Source: Acidobacteriota bacterium
GTDB lineage: Bacteria; Acidobacteriota; Vicinamibacteria; Marinacidobacterales; SMYC01
Direction of reading: 5' to 3'
DNA length: 8,367 bases
NCBI GenBank assembly: GCA_030598165.1
Contig: JAUVQL010000033.1
Location: 1 to 8,367, forward strand
Shown: piece by piece, positions 1-5,671 of the stretch
Layout: each line of letters starts with the position of its first letter
Numbering within the stretch: position 1 is the first letter of the stretch
Made by a program: the position numbers and the translations under genes
Notes under the pieces: model-generated
Told to the model about the DNA's origin: nothing
What the model saw: the letters and a program-made list of their open reading frames with translations, nothing else
The model's database searches: none

Positions 1-420
1 CGGATCCAGGACCGAAATCCCTATGACCTCAGCCGATCGGGACTCTGCCTCCGCGGCGAGCTCTTTCCAAGTCGGGAGGTTCTGGGTACATATGGAGCAG
101 GTCGGCGAGAAAATATAAAGGAGAATAGGACTGGAGCCTTCGCCAGCCCGTAATTGCAGGGACTCTCCGGAAAGAGAAAGGAGCGACACCTCGGGAAGTG
201 GAGCCCCCTCGGTCAAGCCATTCGGCCTTGACGGCGGAGTCGACGACGCAGTCGTTGGCGGCGGTGTACCCGCTGGCGGTTCGGGCTCCTGGCTCGCCTT
301 AAACAACAAGTAGCCCGTGATGGCACCAGCTATGACGGCGAATATCAGGAATCGTCCCTTCGAGGGGCTCCCTTGCTTCTTTTCAACTTTTTTCTTGTTC
401 TTGCTTATCTTCTTCTTCAT
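1..420 (-). CDS. Membrane-anchored thioredoxin-fold (TlpA/redoxin-like) protein, partial
   Basis: This open frame begins with ATG at 418-420 and runs off the left edge, giving the first 140 residues. The N-terminus is very lysine-rich (residues 1-22), followed by one hydrophobic segment at about 23-40 (RFLIFAVIAGAITGYLLF), so it is probably a signal anchor with the rest outside the cytoplasm. A Pro/Ser/Thr-rich linker (about 45-66) leads to a domain that starts like redoxins (GAPLPEVSLLSLSGE) and carries a CxxC motif, C108-S-I-C111, in the context FSPTCSICTQNLPTW. This layout fits TlpA/ResA-like thiol-disulfide reductases, which reduce or exchange disulfides in the periplasm. The resolving partner and substrate cannot be told. 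An in-frame stop lies upstream, so the ATG is the only ordinary start; AAGGAT abuts it. The gene is divergent from the Pal gene. Everything after the first redoxin strands, including the cis-proline region, is outside the window. Confidence 0.8.
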   Translation of the reverse strand, partial: MKKKISKNKKKVEKKQGSPSKGRFLIFAVIAGAITGYLLFKASQEPEPPAGTPPPTTASSTPPSRPNGLTEGAPLPEVSLLSLSGESLQLRAGEGSSPILLYIFSPTCSICTQNLPTWKELAAEAESRSAEVIGISVLDP

Positions 421-563
421 ATCCTTGACAAATTCCAGCGTTGCCGATTAGACTTACGCTCCGATTGAGGTGTTCCTGCCTCGTGGTTCTAGAGTGGATA
501 TCGCACCACGTCGCATGTCGCGACCAAATGCGGTGTCCTAACATGCGGTTCTATGATAACGCG

Positions 564-573
564 TAGGAGGTGA
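564..573 (+). promoter_or_regulatory. Strong Shine-Dalgarno that fixes the GTG start of the Pal gene
   Basis: TAGGAGGTGA is close to a perfect complement of the 16S rRNA 3' end and lies four bases before the GTG at 578-580 (seven bases from the AGGAGG core). No other start in this frame has such a site. The GTG start also gives a proper lipoprotein signal peptide. The rest of the 421-577 gap must hold promoters for two divergent genes. A TATGAT at 552-557 resembles a -10 box but has no good -35 and would start the RNA almost on the ribosome site. Confidence 0.85.
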
Positions 574-577
574 GTAC

Positions 578-1141
578 GTGAAGAAACGATGGATAGCCTC
601 CCTCTTGGTATTGGTTATGGCCGCGGTGCTCACGATGGGGCTGGTTGGCTGCGGAAAGAAAGCGCCGCCGCCGCCACCACCACCACCACCGGAAGAGCCG
701 CCGCCACCGCCACCGCCACCACCACCACCACCACCACCACCGCCGCCGCCGCCGCCGACCGAAGCAGAGCTGTTCCGCTCGGCCGCTGTTGCAGACCTAC
801 AGGTGAACATGGCGGACATCTACTACGACTACGACAAGTCAGAACTCCGTGACGACGCGAGGAACACCCTCTCGCAGAATGCGGATTGGCTCAAGAAGTC
901 TTACAACACGGCGGTCATTGAAATCGAAGGACACTGTGACGAGCGAGGCACAGAGCAGTACAACCTAGCTCTAGGTGAGCGCAGGGCTCGTGCTGCCTCG
1001 GACTATTTGGCGTCACTCGGTGTCCCCACGGAACGGATCAAAATTGTCAGCTATGGCGAAGAGCGTCCTCAGTGCAACGATTCCACCGAGGATTGCTGGC
1101 AACAGAACCGTCGAGGACACTTCAAGATCGCCTCCAAGTAA
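578..1141 (+). CDS. pal: Peptidoglycan-associated lipoprotein (Pal/OmpA family) with long polyproline tract
   Basis: A 187-residue lipoprotein. Residues 1-24 form a lipoprotein signal peptide (KKR, hydrophobic stretch, lipobox LVGC), so Cys25 would be lipidated and the protein held in the outer membrane; the following G-K-K does not suggest inner-membrane retention. Residues 30-60 are 9 prolines, two glutamates and then 20 prolines, a rigid arm between lipid and domain. From about 75 to 187 comes an OmpA-like peptidoglycan-binding domain with the Pal signature: YYDYDKSEL (82-90), GHCDERGTEQYNLALGERRA (118-137), VSYGEERP (157-164) and NRR (177-179). Pal family proteins bind diaminopimelate in peptidoglycan and tie the outer membrane to the wall, normally with TolB. 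Cys166 and Cys173 could form a disulfide. Neither tolB nor a cpoB (ybgF) homologue is next to it, so this could be a stand-alone Pal paralogue. Family assignment is firm; identity as the main Pal is likely but not proven. Confidence 0.92.
   Translation: MKKRWIASLLVLVMAAVLTMGLVGCGKKAPPPPPPPPPEEPPPPPPPPPPPPPPPPPPPPTEAELFRSAAVADLQVNMADIYYDYDKSELRDDARNTLSQNADWLKKSYNTAVIEIEGHCDERGTEQYNLALGERRARAASDYLASLGVPTERIKIVSYGEERPQCNDSTEDCWQQNRRGHFKIASK
665..757 (+). repeat. In-frame CCG/CCA triplet tract encoding polyproline
   Basis: Thirty-one codons, of which 29 are proline, use only CCG and CCA: nine prolines, GAA-GAG, then twenty prolines. Runs of pure CCA and CCG alternate, as expected of a microsatellite that grows and shrinks by slippage. 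Gains or losses of triplets would change only the arm length and not the frame. The G-rich complement and the shifted threonine and alanine frames give long open frames that are not genes. Confidence 0.95.
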
Positions 1142-1152
1142 CTTTAGCAATA

Positions 1153-1180
1153 GGTCCCGGAGACTCCGTTCTCCGGGGCC
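1153..1180. terminator. Hairpin between convergent pal and pyrF, probable shared terminator
   Basis: An inverted repeat with arms 1153-1163 and 1170-1180 pairs over 11 positions (GGTCCCGGAGA with TCTCCGGGGCC, one T-G pair) around a six-base loop. It starts 12 bases after the pal stop and lies 21 bases past the pyrF stop on the other strand. The position between converging genes and the GC-rich stem fit a bidirectional terminator. The T-tract is poor on both sides (ATTCCCTTGT after the hairpin on the plus strand), so termination may be inefficient or Rho-assisted. Confidence 0.7.
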
Positions 1181-1201
1181 ATTCCCTTGTCTACTGGAAG
1201 G

Positions 1202-1927
1202 CTACAAGCGGTCGGCCATGGCCGTATCCATCTCCTCGAGGATGCGCGATGCGGCAACCCGAGGGTCCGCCTGGGCCGTGATGGCTCGACCCACGACGAC
1301 ATACCTCGCCCCGGCGCGCACTACGTCGGCAGGCGTGGCAACACGTTTCTGATCGTGGGAGGCACTAGCCCATTGGGGCCGCACCCCTGGAACCAGGACG
1401 TCGAGTTGGCCCTCCGTGGCCTCTCGGACGGCCTCTACCTCGTGCGCTGAAGCCACGACCCCGTCTAGACCACTCTCACGGGCCAATCGAGCCAGACGCA
1501 CCACTTGTTCTCGACTCGTTGACTCCAGTCCGAGTGAGCGCAAATCGTCGTCTCCGAGGTGGGTCAAGACGGTTACCCCAAACACTAGTGTCTGCTTTGC
1601 CGATTCCGATTCGCGGACACCTTCCACGGCAGCCTTCATCATGGCCTGGCCGCCTGAAGTATGTACATCGACTAGACTGACTCCCCACCGGAGGGCCGCT
1701 CGAACCGCATGTTTCACGGTGTTGGGTATGTCATGGTACTTGAGATCGAGAAACACCCGTGACCCTGAGCGACAGATTTCGCGAATGATTCCTGGGCCGG
1801 CCGTCGTAAAGAGCTCGCTTCCGACCTTGTAGTAGTCAACCAGTCCTTCGAGAGACTCACGAAGTGCCAAGGCTTGGTCTTGCTCGGAGAAATCGAGGGC
1901 GACGATAAGGGTGGGGCGATTGCTCAT
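1202..1927 (-). CDS. pyrF: Orotidine 5'-phosphate decarboxylase
   Basis: PyrF converts OMP to UMP, the last step of de novo UMP synthesis, in the cytoplasm. The 241-residue length is typical of the bacterial family. Visible motifs: VALDF with substrate-binding Asp12, KVGSELF with Lys34, the catalytic D-x-K-x-x-D as D61-L-K63-Y-H-D66 followed by IPNT, HTSGG (89-93), VLTHL (120-124), PGVRP (180-184) and VVGRAIT (211-217), whose Arg214 binds the phosphate. I chose the ATG at 1925-1927. The frame is open further to a TTG at 1978, but that has no ribosome site and the extra 17 residues precede the conserved first strand. A purine-rich AGAGGAGAAGAG lies upstream of the chosen start, though its AGGAG core is 12 bases away. 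The stop is TAG. It is the last gene of the pyrK-pyrD-pyrF operon, 60 bases after pyrD. Confidence 0.96.
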   Translation of the reverse strand: MSNRPTLIVALDFSEQDQALALRESLEGLVDYYKVGSELFTTAGPGIIREICRSGSRVFLDLKYHDIPNTVKHAVRAALRWGVSLVDVHTSGGQAMMKAAVEGVRESESAKQTLVFGVTVLTHLGDDDLRSLGLESTSREQVVRLARLARESGLDGVVASAHEVEAVREATEGQLDVLVPGVRPQWASASHDQKRVATPADVVRAGARYVVVGRAITAQADPRVAASRILEEMDTAMADRL

Positions 1928-1987
1928 GGCTACACTCTTCTCCTCTCGATATAGCGATAATGGAGCCCTCGAGGGCAATAAAGGCGT

Positions 1988-2920
1988 TCAGCGATCTGCA
2001 TCCAAAGAACCGGAAAGCTCACGTAAAGATTTGACTTCGTGTCTGCGGCAGTACTCCTCGAGCCCTCGAAGCGTCCTGGACCAGACGGAAGGATCGACAA
2101 AGTTCATAGTCCCGATTTGAACAGCCGTCGCACCGGCGAGAATGAACTCGAGCGCATCCTCTGCGGAAGCGATCCCCCCGATACCAATGATGGGGATACG
2201 AATCGCTCGAGCGGTTTGATAAACCATCCGCACCGCTATGGGTCGAATGGCCGGGCCCGACAGCCCACCTATTACATTGGCCAACCTCGGTCTTCTCGTT
2301 TCTACATCGATGGCCATCGCGGGAATCGTATTGATGAGCGACACCGCGTCGGCGCCCGCTGATTCGACGCTCTTGGCGATCGAGGCGATGTCGGTGACGC
2401 TCGGGCTCAACTTGGGAATGACGGGGAGGCGGGTTCCCTTTCGAACGACCTCGGTCACGTGAGCGGCTAAGTTGGGATCGCAGCCGAAGATGATCCCCCC
2501 TTTTTTAACGTTTGGACAAGAGATATTGATCTCGAGGCCGGCCACGCCTTCGACTTCATCGAGTATGCGCGCAAGCTCGCCATACTCTTCGAGCGTGCTA
2601 CCACATATGTTCACGAGGACCCTCGGCTCGAGCCGGCGCAACGCCGGCATCTTTTCTTCGATGAAACGATGGACGCCAATTCCCTGAAGCCCAATGGCGT
2701 TGAGCATCCCGGAAGGTGTTTCCCATATTCGTGGTGGAGAGCAACCCTCACGTGGATTCACATACAGACCTTTGACAATGATCGCGCCTACGGCCGGATA
2801 CTCTACGACTTCGTAGTACTCGGTCCCATAGCCAAAGGTTCCACTCGCTGCAATCAAGGGGCTCGCCAGCTTGATTCCAGCAATTTCGACGGATAAGTCT
2901 ACGTCCATCTTCATTGTCAT
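1988..2920 (-). CDS. pyrD: Dihydroorotate dehydrogenase, class 1B catalytic subunit
   Basis: PyrD oxidises dihydroorotate to orotate on an FMN cofactor. The 310-residue barrel shows SPLIAASGTFGYG (20-32), IIVKG with Lys50, the N74-AIGLQ substrate loop, NISCPN (132-137) with Cys135, PKLSPSV (169-175) around the FMN-contacting Lys170, LINT (195-198), GGLSGPA (218-224) and GIGGI (246-250). A catalytic cysteine at this position, rather than serine, marks class 1, and the adjoining pyrK makes it class 1B, which passes electrons to NAD+. I chose the ATG at 2918-2920 because it overlaps the pyrK stop as ATGA, implying translational coupling and a matched ratio of the two subunits. The frame extends eight residues upstream to 2944, and ATGs at 2914 and 2908 are also possible. 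No strong Shine-Dalgarno site is present, consistent with coupling. Confidence 0.96.
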   Translation of the reverse strand: MTMKMDVDLSVEIAGIKLASPLIAASGTFGYGTEYYEVVEYPAVGAIIVKGLYVNPREGCSPPRIWETPSGMLNAIGLQGIGVHRFIEEKMPALRRLEPRVLVNICGSTLEEYGELARILDEVEGVAGLEINISCPNVKKGGIIFGCDPNLAAHVTEVVRKGTRLPVIPKLSPSVTDIASIAKSVESAGADAVSLINTIPAMAIDVETRRPRLANVIGGLSGPAIRPIAVRMVYQTARAIRIPIIGIGGIASAEDALEFILAGATAVQIGTMNFVDPSVWSRTLRGLEEYCRRHEVKSLRELSGSLDADR

Positions 2921-3726
2921 AGCGGATAGGGATCGCGATCCCAATGAATCTCCCGGGCATCGAAGACAGGACCCTCGGTGCAGGCTCGACGGTACTCCCC
3001 CTGCCCTTCATCGGGTCTCTCGGTGTAGACGACACAGCCCCAGCAACAACCCATGCCGCACCCCATACGGCGCTCGATGGAGACCTGGTGGGGGACGGAG
3101 CACTCCATTGCCAAGGAAGCGGCCTTTTTGAGCATTCCCGAAGGCCCGCAAGAAAAAAGCTGATAGGGGCCCTCCCCCGAAATGACCTCAGCGAGAAGAT
3201 CCGTTACCAAGCCTTTCCGTCCATGGCTGCCATCTTCCGTCGTGCACTGGACCTCCATCCCGAGTCGAGCAAACTCCTCCTTGAGGTAGAGGTCGTGCTC
3301 ACGCCTTCCTCCCAGCAATACGATGGCCCGATGGTCATGGCGCGCTAGATACTGACAGAAGCCGTAGAATGGAGCGATCCCCACGCCCCCGGCAACGATG
3401 ACCGCTTGAGCACCATGCGGCGGAGCCTGAAAAGACGTACCCAGGGGACCCAAACAATCGATGCTTTGGCCTAAGGTCAACTCACTCAAGGCCCGAGTTC
3501 CCTCTCCCACAACTTTTACCAGCAAGCTAAAGCGTCCTGCCTCGGGATCGGTCCCACAGAAGGAGTAGGGGCGACGGAGCAGTGGCCCATGAATCGTCAC
3601 CCGCACCATGGTGAACTGTCCTGGAGCGGACTCAGCTGGGAACGTAGGAGACTCGAAGGAAAGAAGAAACGCATCCGGAGAAAGAGCACGCCGTTCGACA
3701 AGAACAGCTCTCTCATCCCGCTTCAT
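2917..3726 (-). CDS. pyrK: Dihydroorotate dehydrogenase electron-transfer subunit (FAD, 2Fe-2S)
   Basis: PyrK takes electrons from FMN in PyrD and hands them to NAD+ through a 2Fe-2S cluster and FAD. The 269 residues contain, in order, a ferredoxin-reductase-like FAD domain (PGQFTMVRV 35-43, RRPYSF 51-56, VGEGTRALS 73-81), a NAD-binding domain (GGVGIAPF 113-120, CGPSGML 193-199) and a C-terminal cluster-binding region. The ligands by family pattern are Cys223, Cys228, Cys231 and Cys249 (CGMGCCWGC, then RACTEGPVF). Cys227 is an additional cysteine where the family commonly has alanine. The gene leads the operon and its TGA overlaps the pyrD ATG. The ATG at 3724-3726 has no Shine-Dalgarno sequence; a TATACT box lies 11-16 bases upstream, so the message may be leaderless or nearly so. 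Confidence 0.95.
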   Translation of the reverse strand: MKRDERAVLVERRALSPDAFLLSFESPTFPAESAPGQFTMVRVTIHGPLLRRPYSFCGTDPEAGRFSLLVKVVGEGTRALSELTLGQSIDCLGPLGTSFQAPPHGAQAVIVAGGVGIAPFYGFCQYLARHDHRAIVLLGGRREHDLYLKEEFARLGMEVQCTTEDGSHGRKGLVTDLLAEVISGEGPYQLFSCGPSGMLKKAASLAMECSVPHQVSIERRMGCGMGCCWGCVVYTERPDEGQGEYRRACTEGPVFDAREIHWDRDPYPL

Positions 3727-3736
3727 TTCGAACGGC

Positions 3737-3742
3737 AGTATA
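3737..3742 (-). promoter_or_regulatory. Possible -10 box of the pyrK-pyrD-pyrF operon
   Basis: TATACT matches the sigma70 -10 consensus at five of six positions and lies 11-16 bases upstream of the pyrK ATG. No good -35 is seen 16-18 bases further upstream (TGAAAG at best). RNA starting seven bases downstream would have a leader of about four bases. This leaves no room for a PyrR site or a pyrimidine attenuator. Confidence 0.35.
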
Positions 3743-3796
3743 ACAAAAATAGGTGCCCGCTTTCAGTCATGAGTGGGCTATCGACGCGAGCCTTTC

Positions 3797-3825
3797 TTGC
3801 TTTCATTTACTGTCTGTGATATCAA
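3797..3825 (+). promoter_or_regulatory. Possible promoter of the MreB-like gene
   Basis: TTGCTT and TATCAA are separated by 17 bases and would start RNA near 3832, about 20 bases before the chosen ATG. Both boxes are only partial matches, so this is a weak call. Its support is mainly its place in the 127-base gap between two divergent genes. Confidence 0.25.
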
Positions 3826-3853
3826 ATTTGTGTTCAAAAATCCCAAAAAGCTT

Positions 3854-5026
3854 ATGTTTCGTCTGAATGAATTAGGCTTGGTGCTGTCTTCTCGCGACTG
3901 CGTGGTGCTCACCGCAAGACGTCGAGGAGAAGTGGATGAGCAAAGGACACCGGCCCTAGCTCAAGTCGTCGACTCTCAGATCCGTGCGGTTGGGCACAGA
4001 GCATACCGACTCGTCGGCAAATCCAACGACATCGTTTGCGTGTTTCCGGGACGCCTGGACGATCCAACGGTGCTCGGCGGCTATCTGGAGCGCGTCGTTC
4101 CCCAAGGCTCGGCGCTTCAGAGGCGCCGATTGTGGGCCTGCGTCCCGACAGCTTCGAGCCTGCAAATGCAAATAGACCTCCGCAACTGCTTCGACTCCAG
4201 TTTGAGACCCAAGGATACGGTTTTGGTGCCCGAGATCTTAGCTGCGGGACTCGGAGCGGGTCTGCCGGTTCTCCAATCGGAGGAGGACTCGCACCGCGCT
4301 CGCATGGTCGTTCATTTCGGAACGAGTCGTGTCTCGTCCGGCGTATTCATCGATGGGTCATTGACCGGTCTCGTGATACATGAAGGTAGCTGGGACCGAC
4401 TCATTCGAGAGGTGCAGGAAAACCTCCAGTTCCGATTGGGTACGGGATTCGGTTTCAACACATTTGCCAAAGTCGTCCGAACTCTTTCGAGGACTTTTTT
4501 CGAGCGCCAGTTGACGGACGGAGCGCGTAAACCAGTTCCTCCCAAAGAGACCGAAGAAGTCGAAGAGGAACTATCTACCGACCTCGAGCCTTCCGCAGAG
4601 GTTATGCCTGAAGTCTCGGCCCCTACGAATCTGAGAAGTTTCAATGAAAGAGGGCTCATAGAGTATGTAACGGAAGATCCTGTCATCTGTCGCTCCATCG
4701 ACATCCAACTTCAAAACCTGCTCTTTTCGCTCGAGAAAGTCGTGTACGGCTGCTTCTCGAAGCTTCGAGGCTCGGGACGCGGTGAGATCGCAAGTGATCT
4801 CTTCTCCGACCGGATTATGCTGTGTGGCGAGATATACTTCGACACTTCTGCCCTGGCACGCTACTTTTCCCGCCTTACACGCTTCCGTTTCGAAGCCGTG
4901 AACACCAATGCCACCGCTAAGGGTCTTCGTCGAATCATGACGGCGGAATCCTCCCAAAAGAAAAGCTACAGAGACTTGTCGGCTTCGATCAATCAGCAGC
5001 AGCAGTTGGCCCTCAGCTACGTCTGA
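3854..5026 (+). CDS. Divergent MreB/actin-like protein with eroded nucleotide-binding motifs
   Basis: The 390 residues follow the MreB fold order but with changed key motifs. LGLVLSSRDCVVLT (7-20) stands where MreB has its first phosphate loop (LGIDLGTANTLVYV). AVGHRAYRLVGKSNDIVCVFP (45-65) matches the MreB AVG-x-EAK-x-LGR-x-P region. RRLWACVPTASS (91-102) and VPEILAAGLGAGLPV (125-139) match the VVICVPSG and EEPMAAAIGAGLPV blocks, with Glu127 kept. MVVHFGTSRVSSGVF (151-165) replaces VDIGGGTTEVAV, losing the Asp and the GGGT. After about 212 an acidic, proline-rich insert (225-258) interrupts the fold. A region resembling the last MreB subdomain follows (DRIMLCGEIYFDTSALARYF, 319-338). The tail is polar with QQQQ. 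It is probably an actin-like scaffold with weak or no ATPase activity. There is no mreC, mreD or rodA nearby, and PilM-type proteins fit less well. The ATG at 3854 is chosen by homology; the frame is open to a GTG at 3773, and none of the starts has a clear ribosome site. Confidence 0.72.
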   Translation: MFRLNELGLVLSSRDCVVLTARRRGEVDEQRTPALAQVVDSQIRAVGHRAYRLVGKSNDIVCVFPGRLDDPTVLGGYLERVVPQGSALQRRRLWACVPTASSLQMQIDLRNCFDSSLRPKDTVLVPEILAAGLGAGLPVLQSEEDSHRARMVVHFGTSRVSSGVFIDGSLTGLVIHEGSWDRLIREVQENLQFRLGTGFGFNTFAKVVRTLSRTFFERQLTDGARKPVPPKETEEVEEELSTDLEPSAEVMPEVSAPTNLRSFNERGLIEYVTEDPVICRSIDIQLQNLLFSLEKVVYGCFSKLRGSGRGEIASDLFSDRIMLCGEIYFDTSALARYFSRLTRFRFEAVNTNATAKGLRRIMTAESSQKKSYRDLSASINQQQQLALSYV

Positions 5027-5028
5027 AT

Positions 5029-5095
5029 CAAGAATTCAAGAACTCAAGAACCCAAGAATTCAAGAATCCTGTCGTCCACTACTCCGGATCCGGAC
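5029..5095 (-). repeat. Gene-end octamer module, copy A (near full)
   Basis: Read on the plus strand this is C, then five octamers (AAGAATTC, AAGAACTC, AAGAACCC, AAGAATTC, AAGAATCC), a six-base spacer and CCACTACTCCGGATCCGGAC at 5076-5095, which contains the 12-bp palindrome TCCGGATCCGGA. It starts two bases after the stop of the MreB-like gene. Compared in inverted orientation with copy C, it is the same length and differs at six of 67 positions. Strand is given relative to copies B to D, which lie in the opposite orientation. Confidence 0.9.
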
Positions 5096-5149
5096 CTGTA
5101 CCGGGAATCTTGTCTGTGAAGATCACTCAGCTACGGTCCACCAGCAGTT

Positions 5150-5191
5150 GCCAGAAGCCAGAGGACTGGTGTCAGTAGCCAGAGGCCAGAA
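5150..5191. repeat. Degenerate heptamer array GCCAGAR
   Basis: Four clean heptamers, GCCAGAA, GCCAGAG, GCCAGAG and GCCAGAA, lie in pairs separated by exactly 14 bases (GACTGGT, GTCAGTA) that read as two worn units, so the whole is six units of seven bases. It sits between the heads of repeat copies A and B, in the gap between two convergent genes. No coding potential is seen around it. Confidence 0.65.
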
Positions 5192-5224
5192 GGCCGCCGT
5201 CTCCGCTCCGATGGCGGGTACATT

Positions 5225-5283
5225 TCCGGATTAGTGGATTCGGGATTCTTGAGTGCTCGAGTTCTTGAGTTCTCGAGTTCTGG
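5225..5283 (+). repeat. Gene-end octamer module, copy B (diverged, partly coding)
   Basis: The copy begins TCCGGATTAGTGG, has a five-base spacer and then five octamers on the plus strand (GGATTCTT, GAGTGCTC, GAGTTCTT, GAGTTCTC, GAGTTCTG). Compared with copies A and C its head is shortened to one TCCGGA and the octamers have drifted, several to XhoI-like CTCGAG palindromes. It overlaps the 3' end of the 104-residue frame, so the repeat encodes roughly residues 88-104 and the stop codon. Confidence 0.85.
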
Positions 5284-5545
5284 ACGCAAATTCACGAATG
5301 AGCCGATCGAAGCGAGGCCGGTAGATGATGTCGTAGGTCCTGTCCTCCCCCGGAAAAAGCCGGAGAATTTGACGACGCATGGCTTCGACGATGTGCTCAG
5401 CCTCGAGCCGGCTCATCTGGCTTTGCATGATGAGCTGCGCCGTAAAATCGACGAGCACGCGAAGGTAACGCATACGCCGATGCTCTTCTTCAACGAGCTC
5501 GGGATCAAGGGAATTCGGGAGTAAGTAATTAGTATTTTCCGGCAT
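5231..5545 (-). CDS. Small protein of unknown function, C-terminus built from a repeat
   Basis: A 104-residue frame with no family that I can name. Residues 14-85 look like a real, mostly helical and charged protein: PELVEEEHRRMRYLRVLVDF, then a helix with MSRLEAEHIVEAMRRQILRLF (44-64), then PGEDRTYDIIYRPRFDRLIREF (65-86). There is no signal peptide or membrane segment. About residues 88-104 (rich in Ser, Arg, Thr and Glu) are encoded by octamer repeat copy B, so the original end has probably been replaced or read through. The ATG at 5543-5545 has only a weak GGCGAG site two bases upstream, and Met25 is an alternative. It converges with the MreB-like gene and lies downstream of the 196-residue gene with a repeat copy between them. 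Confidence 0.65.
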   Translation of the reverse strand: MPENTNYLLPNSLDPELVEEEHRRMRYLRVLVDFTAQLIMQSQMSRLEAEHIVEAMRRQILRLFPGEDRTYDIIYRPRFDRLIREFASRTRELKNSSTQESRIH

Positions 5546-5594
5546 TACTCGCCAATATTATCTACCTGTCCCCGAAATTCAATTCTCATTGCGA

Positions 5595-5661
5595 GTCCGG
5601 ATCCGGAGTAGTGGAATGCAGGATTCTTGAATTCTTGATTTCGTGAGTTCTTGAATTCTTG
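5595..5661 (+). repeat. Gene-end octamer module, copy C (near full)
   Basis: On the plus strand the copy reads GTCCGGATCCGGAGTAGTGG (5595-5614), a six-base spacer, then GGATTCTT, GAATTCTT, GATTTCGT, GAGTTCTT, GAATTCTT and G. The 20-base head is identical to that of copy A in inverted orientation. It lies ten bases beyond the stop codon of the 196-residue gene and takes up about half of the 126-base gap before the 104-residue gene. Confidence 0.9.
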
Positions 5662-5671
5662 CTGGAAATTC

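Noticed and set aside
552..557. TATGAT as the pal -10 box
   Set aside because: RNA would start at the ribosome site itself and there is no -35; kept only as a remark.
538..819. Glycine-rich frame on the minus strand opposite the Pal gene
   Set aside because: It is the complement of the CCN proline tract; no ribosome site and no family features.
589..852. Threonine/alanine-rich frame on the plus strand
   Set aside because: A shifted reading of the same triplet repeat inside pal.
1928..1978. Longer pyrF starting at a TTG
   Set aside because: No ribosome site, and the conserved PyrF domain begins just after the ATG at 1925-1927.
3773..3853. N-terminal extension of the MreB-like protein from the GTG at 3773
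   Set aside because: No ribosome site, would overlap the divergent promoter region, and MreB proteins begin close to the first phosphate loop as with the ATG at 3854.
5029..5283. CRISPR array
   Set aside because: Repeat units are seven or eight bases with no spacers, and no cas genes are present.
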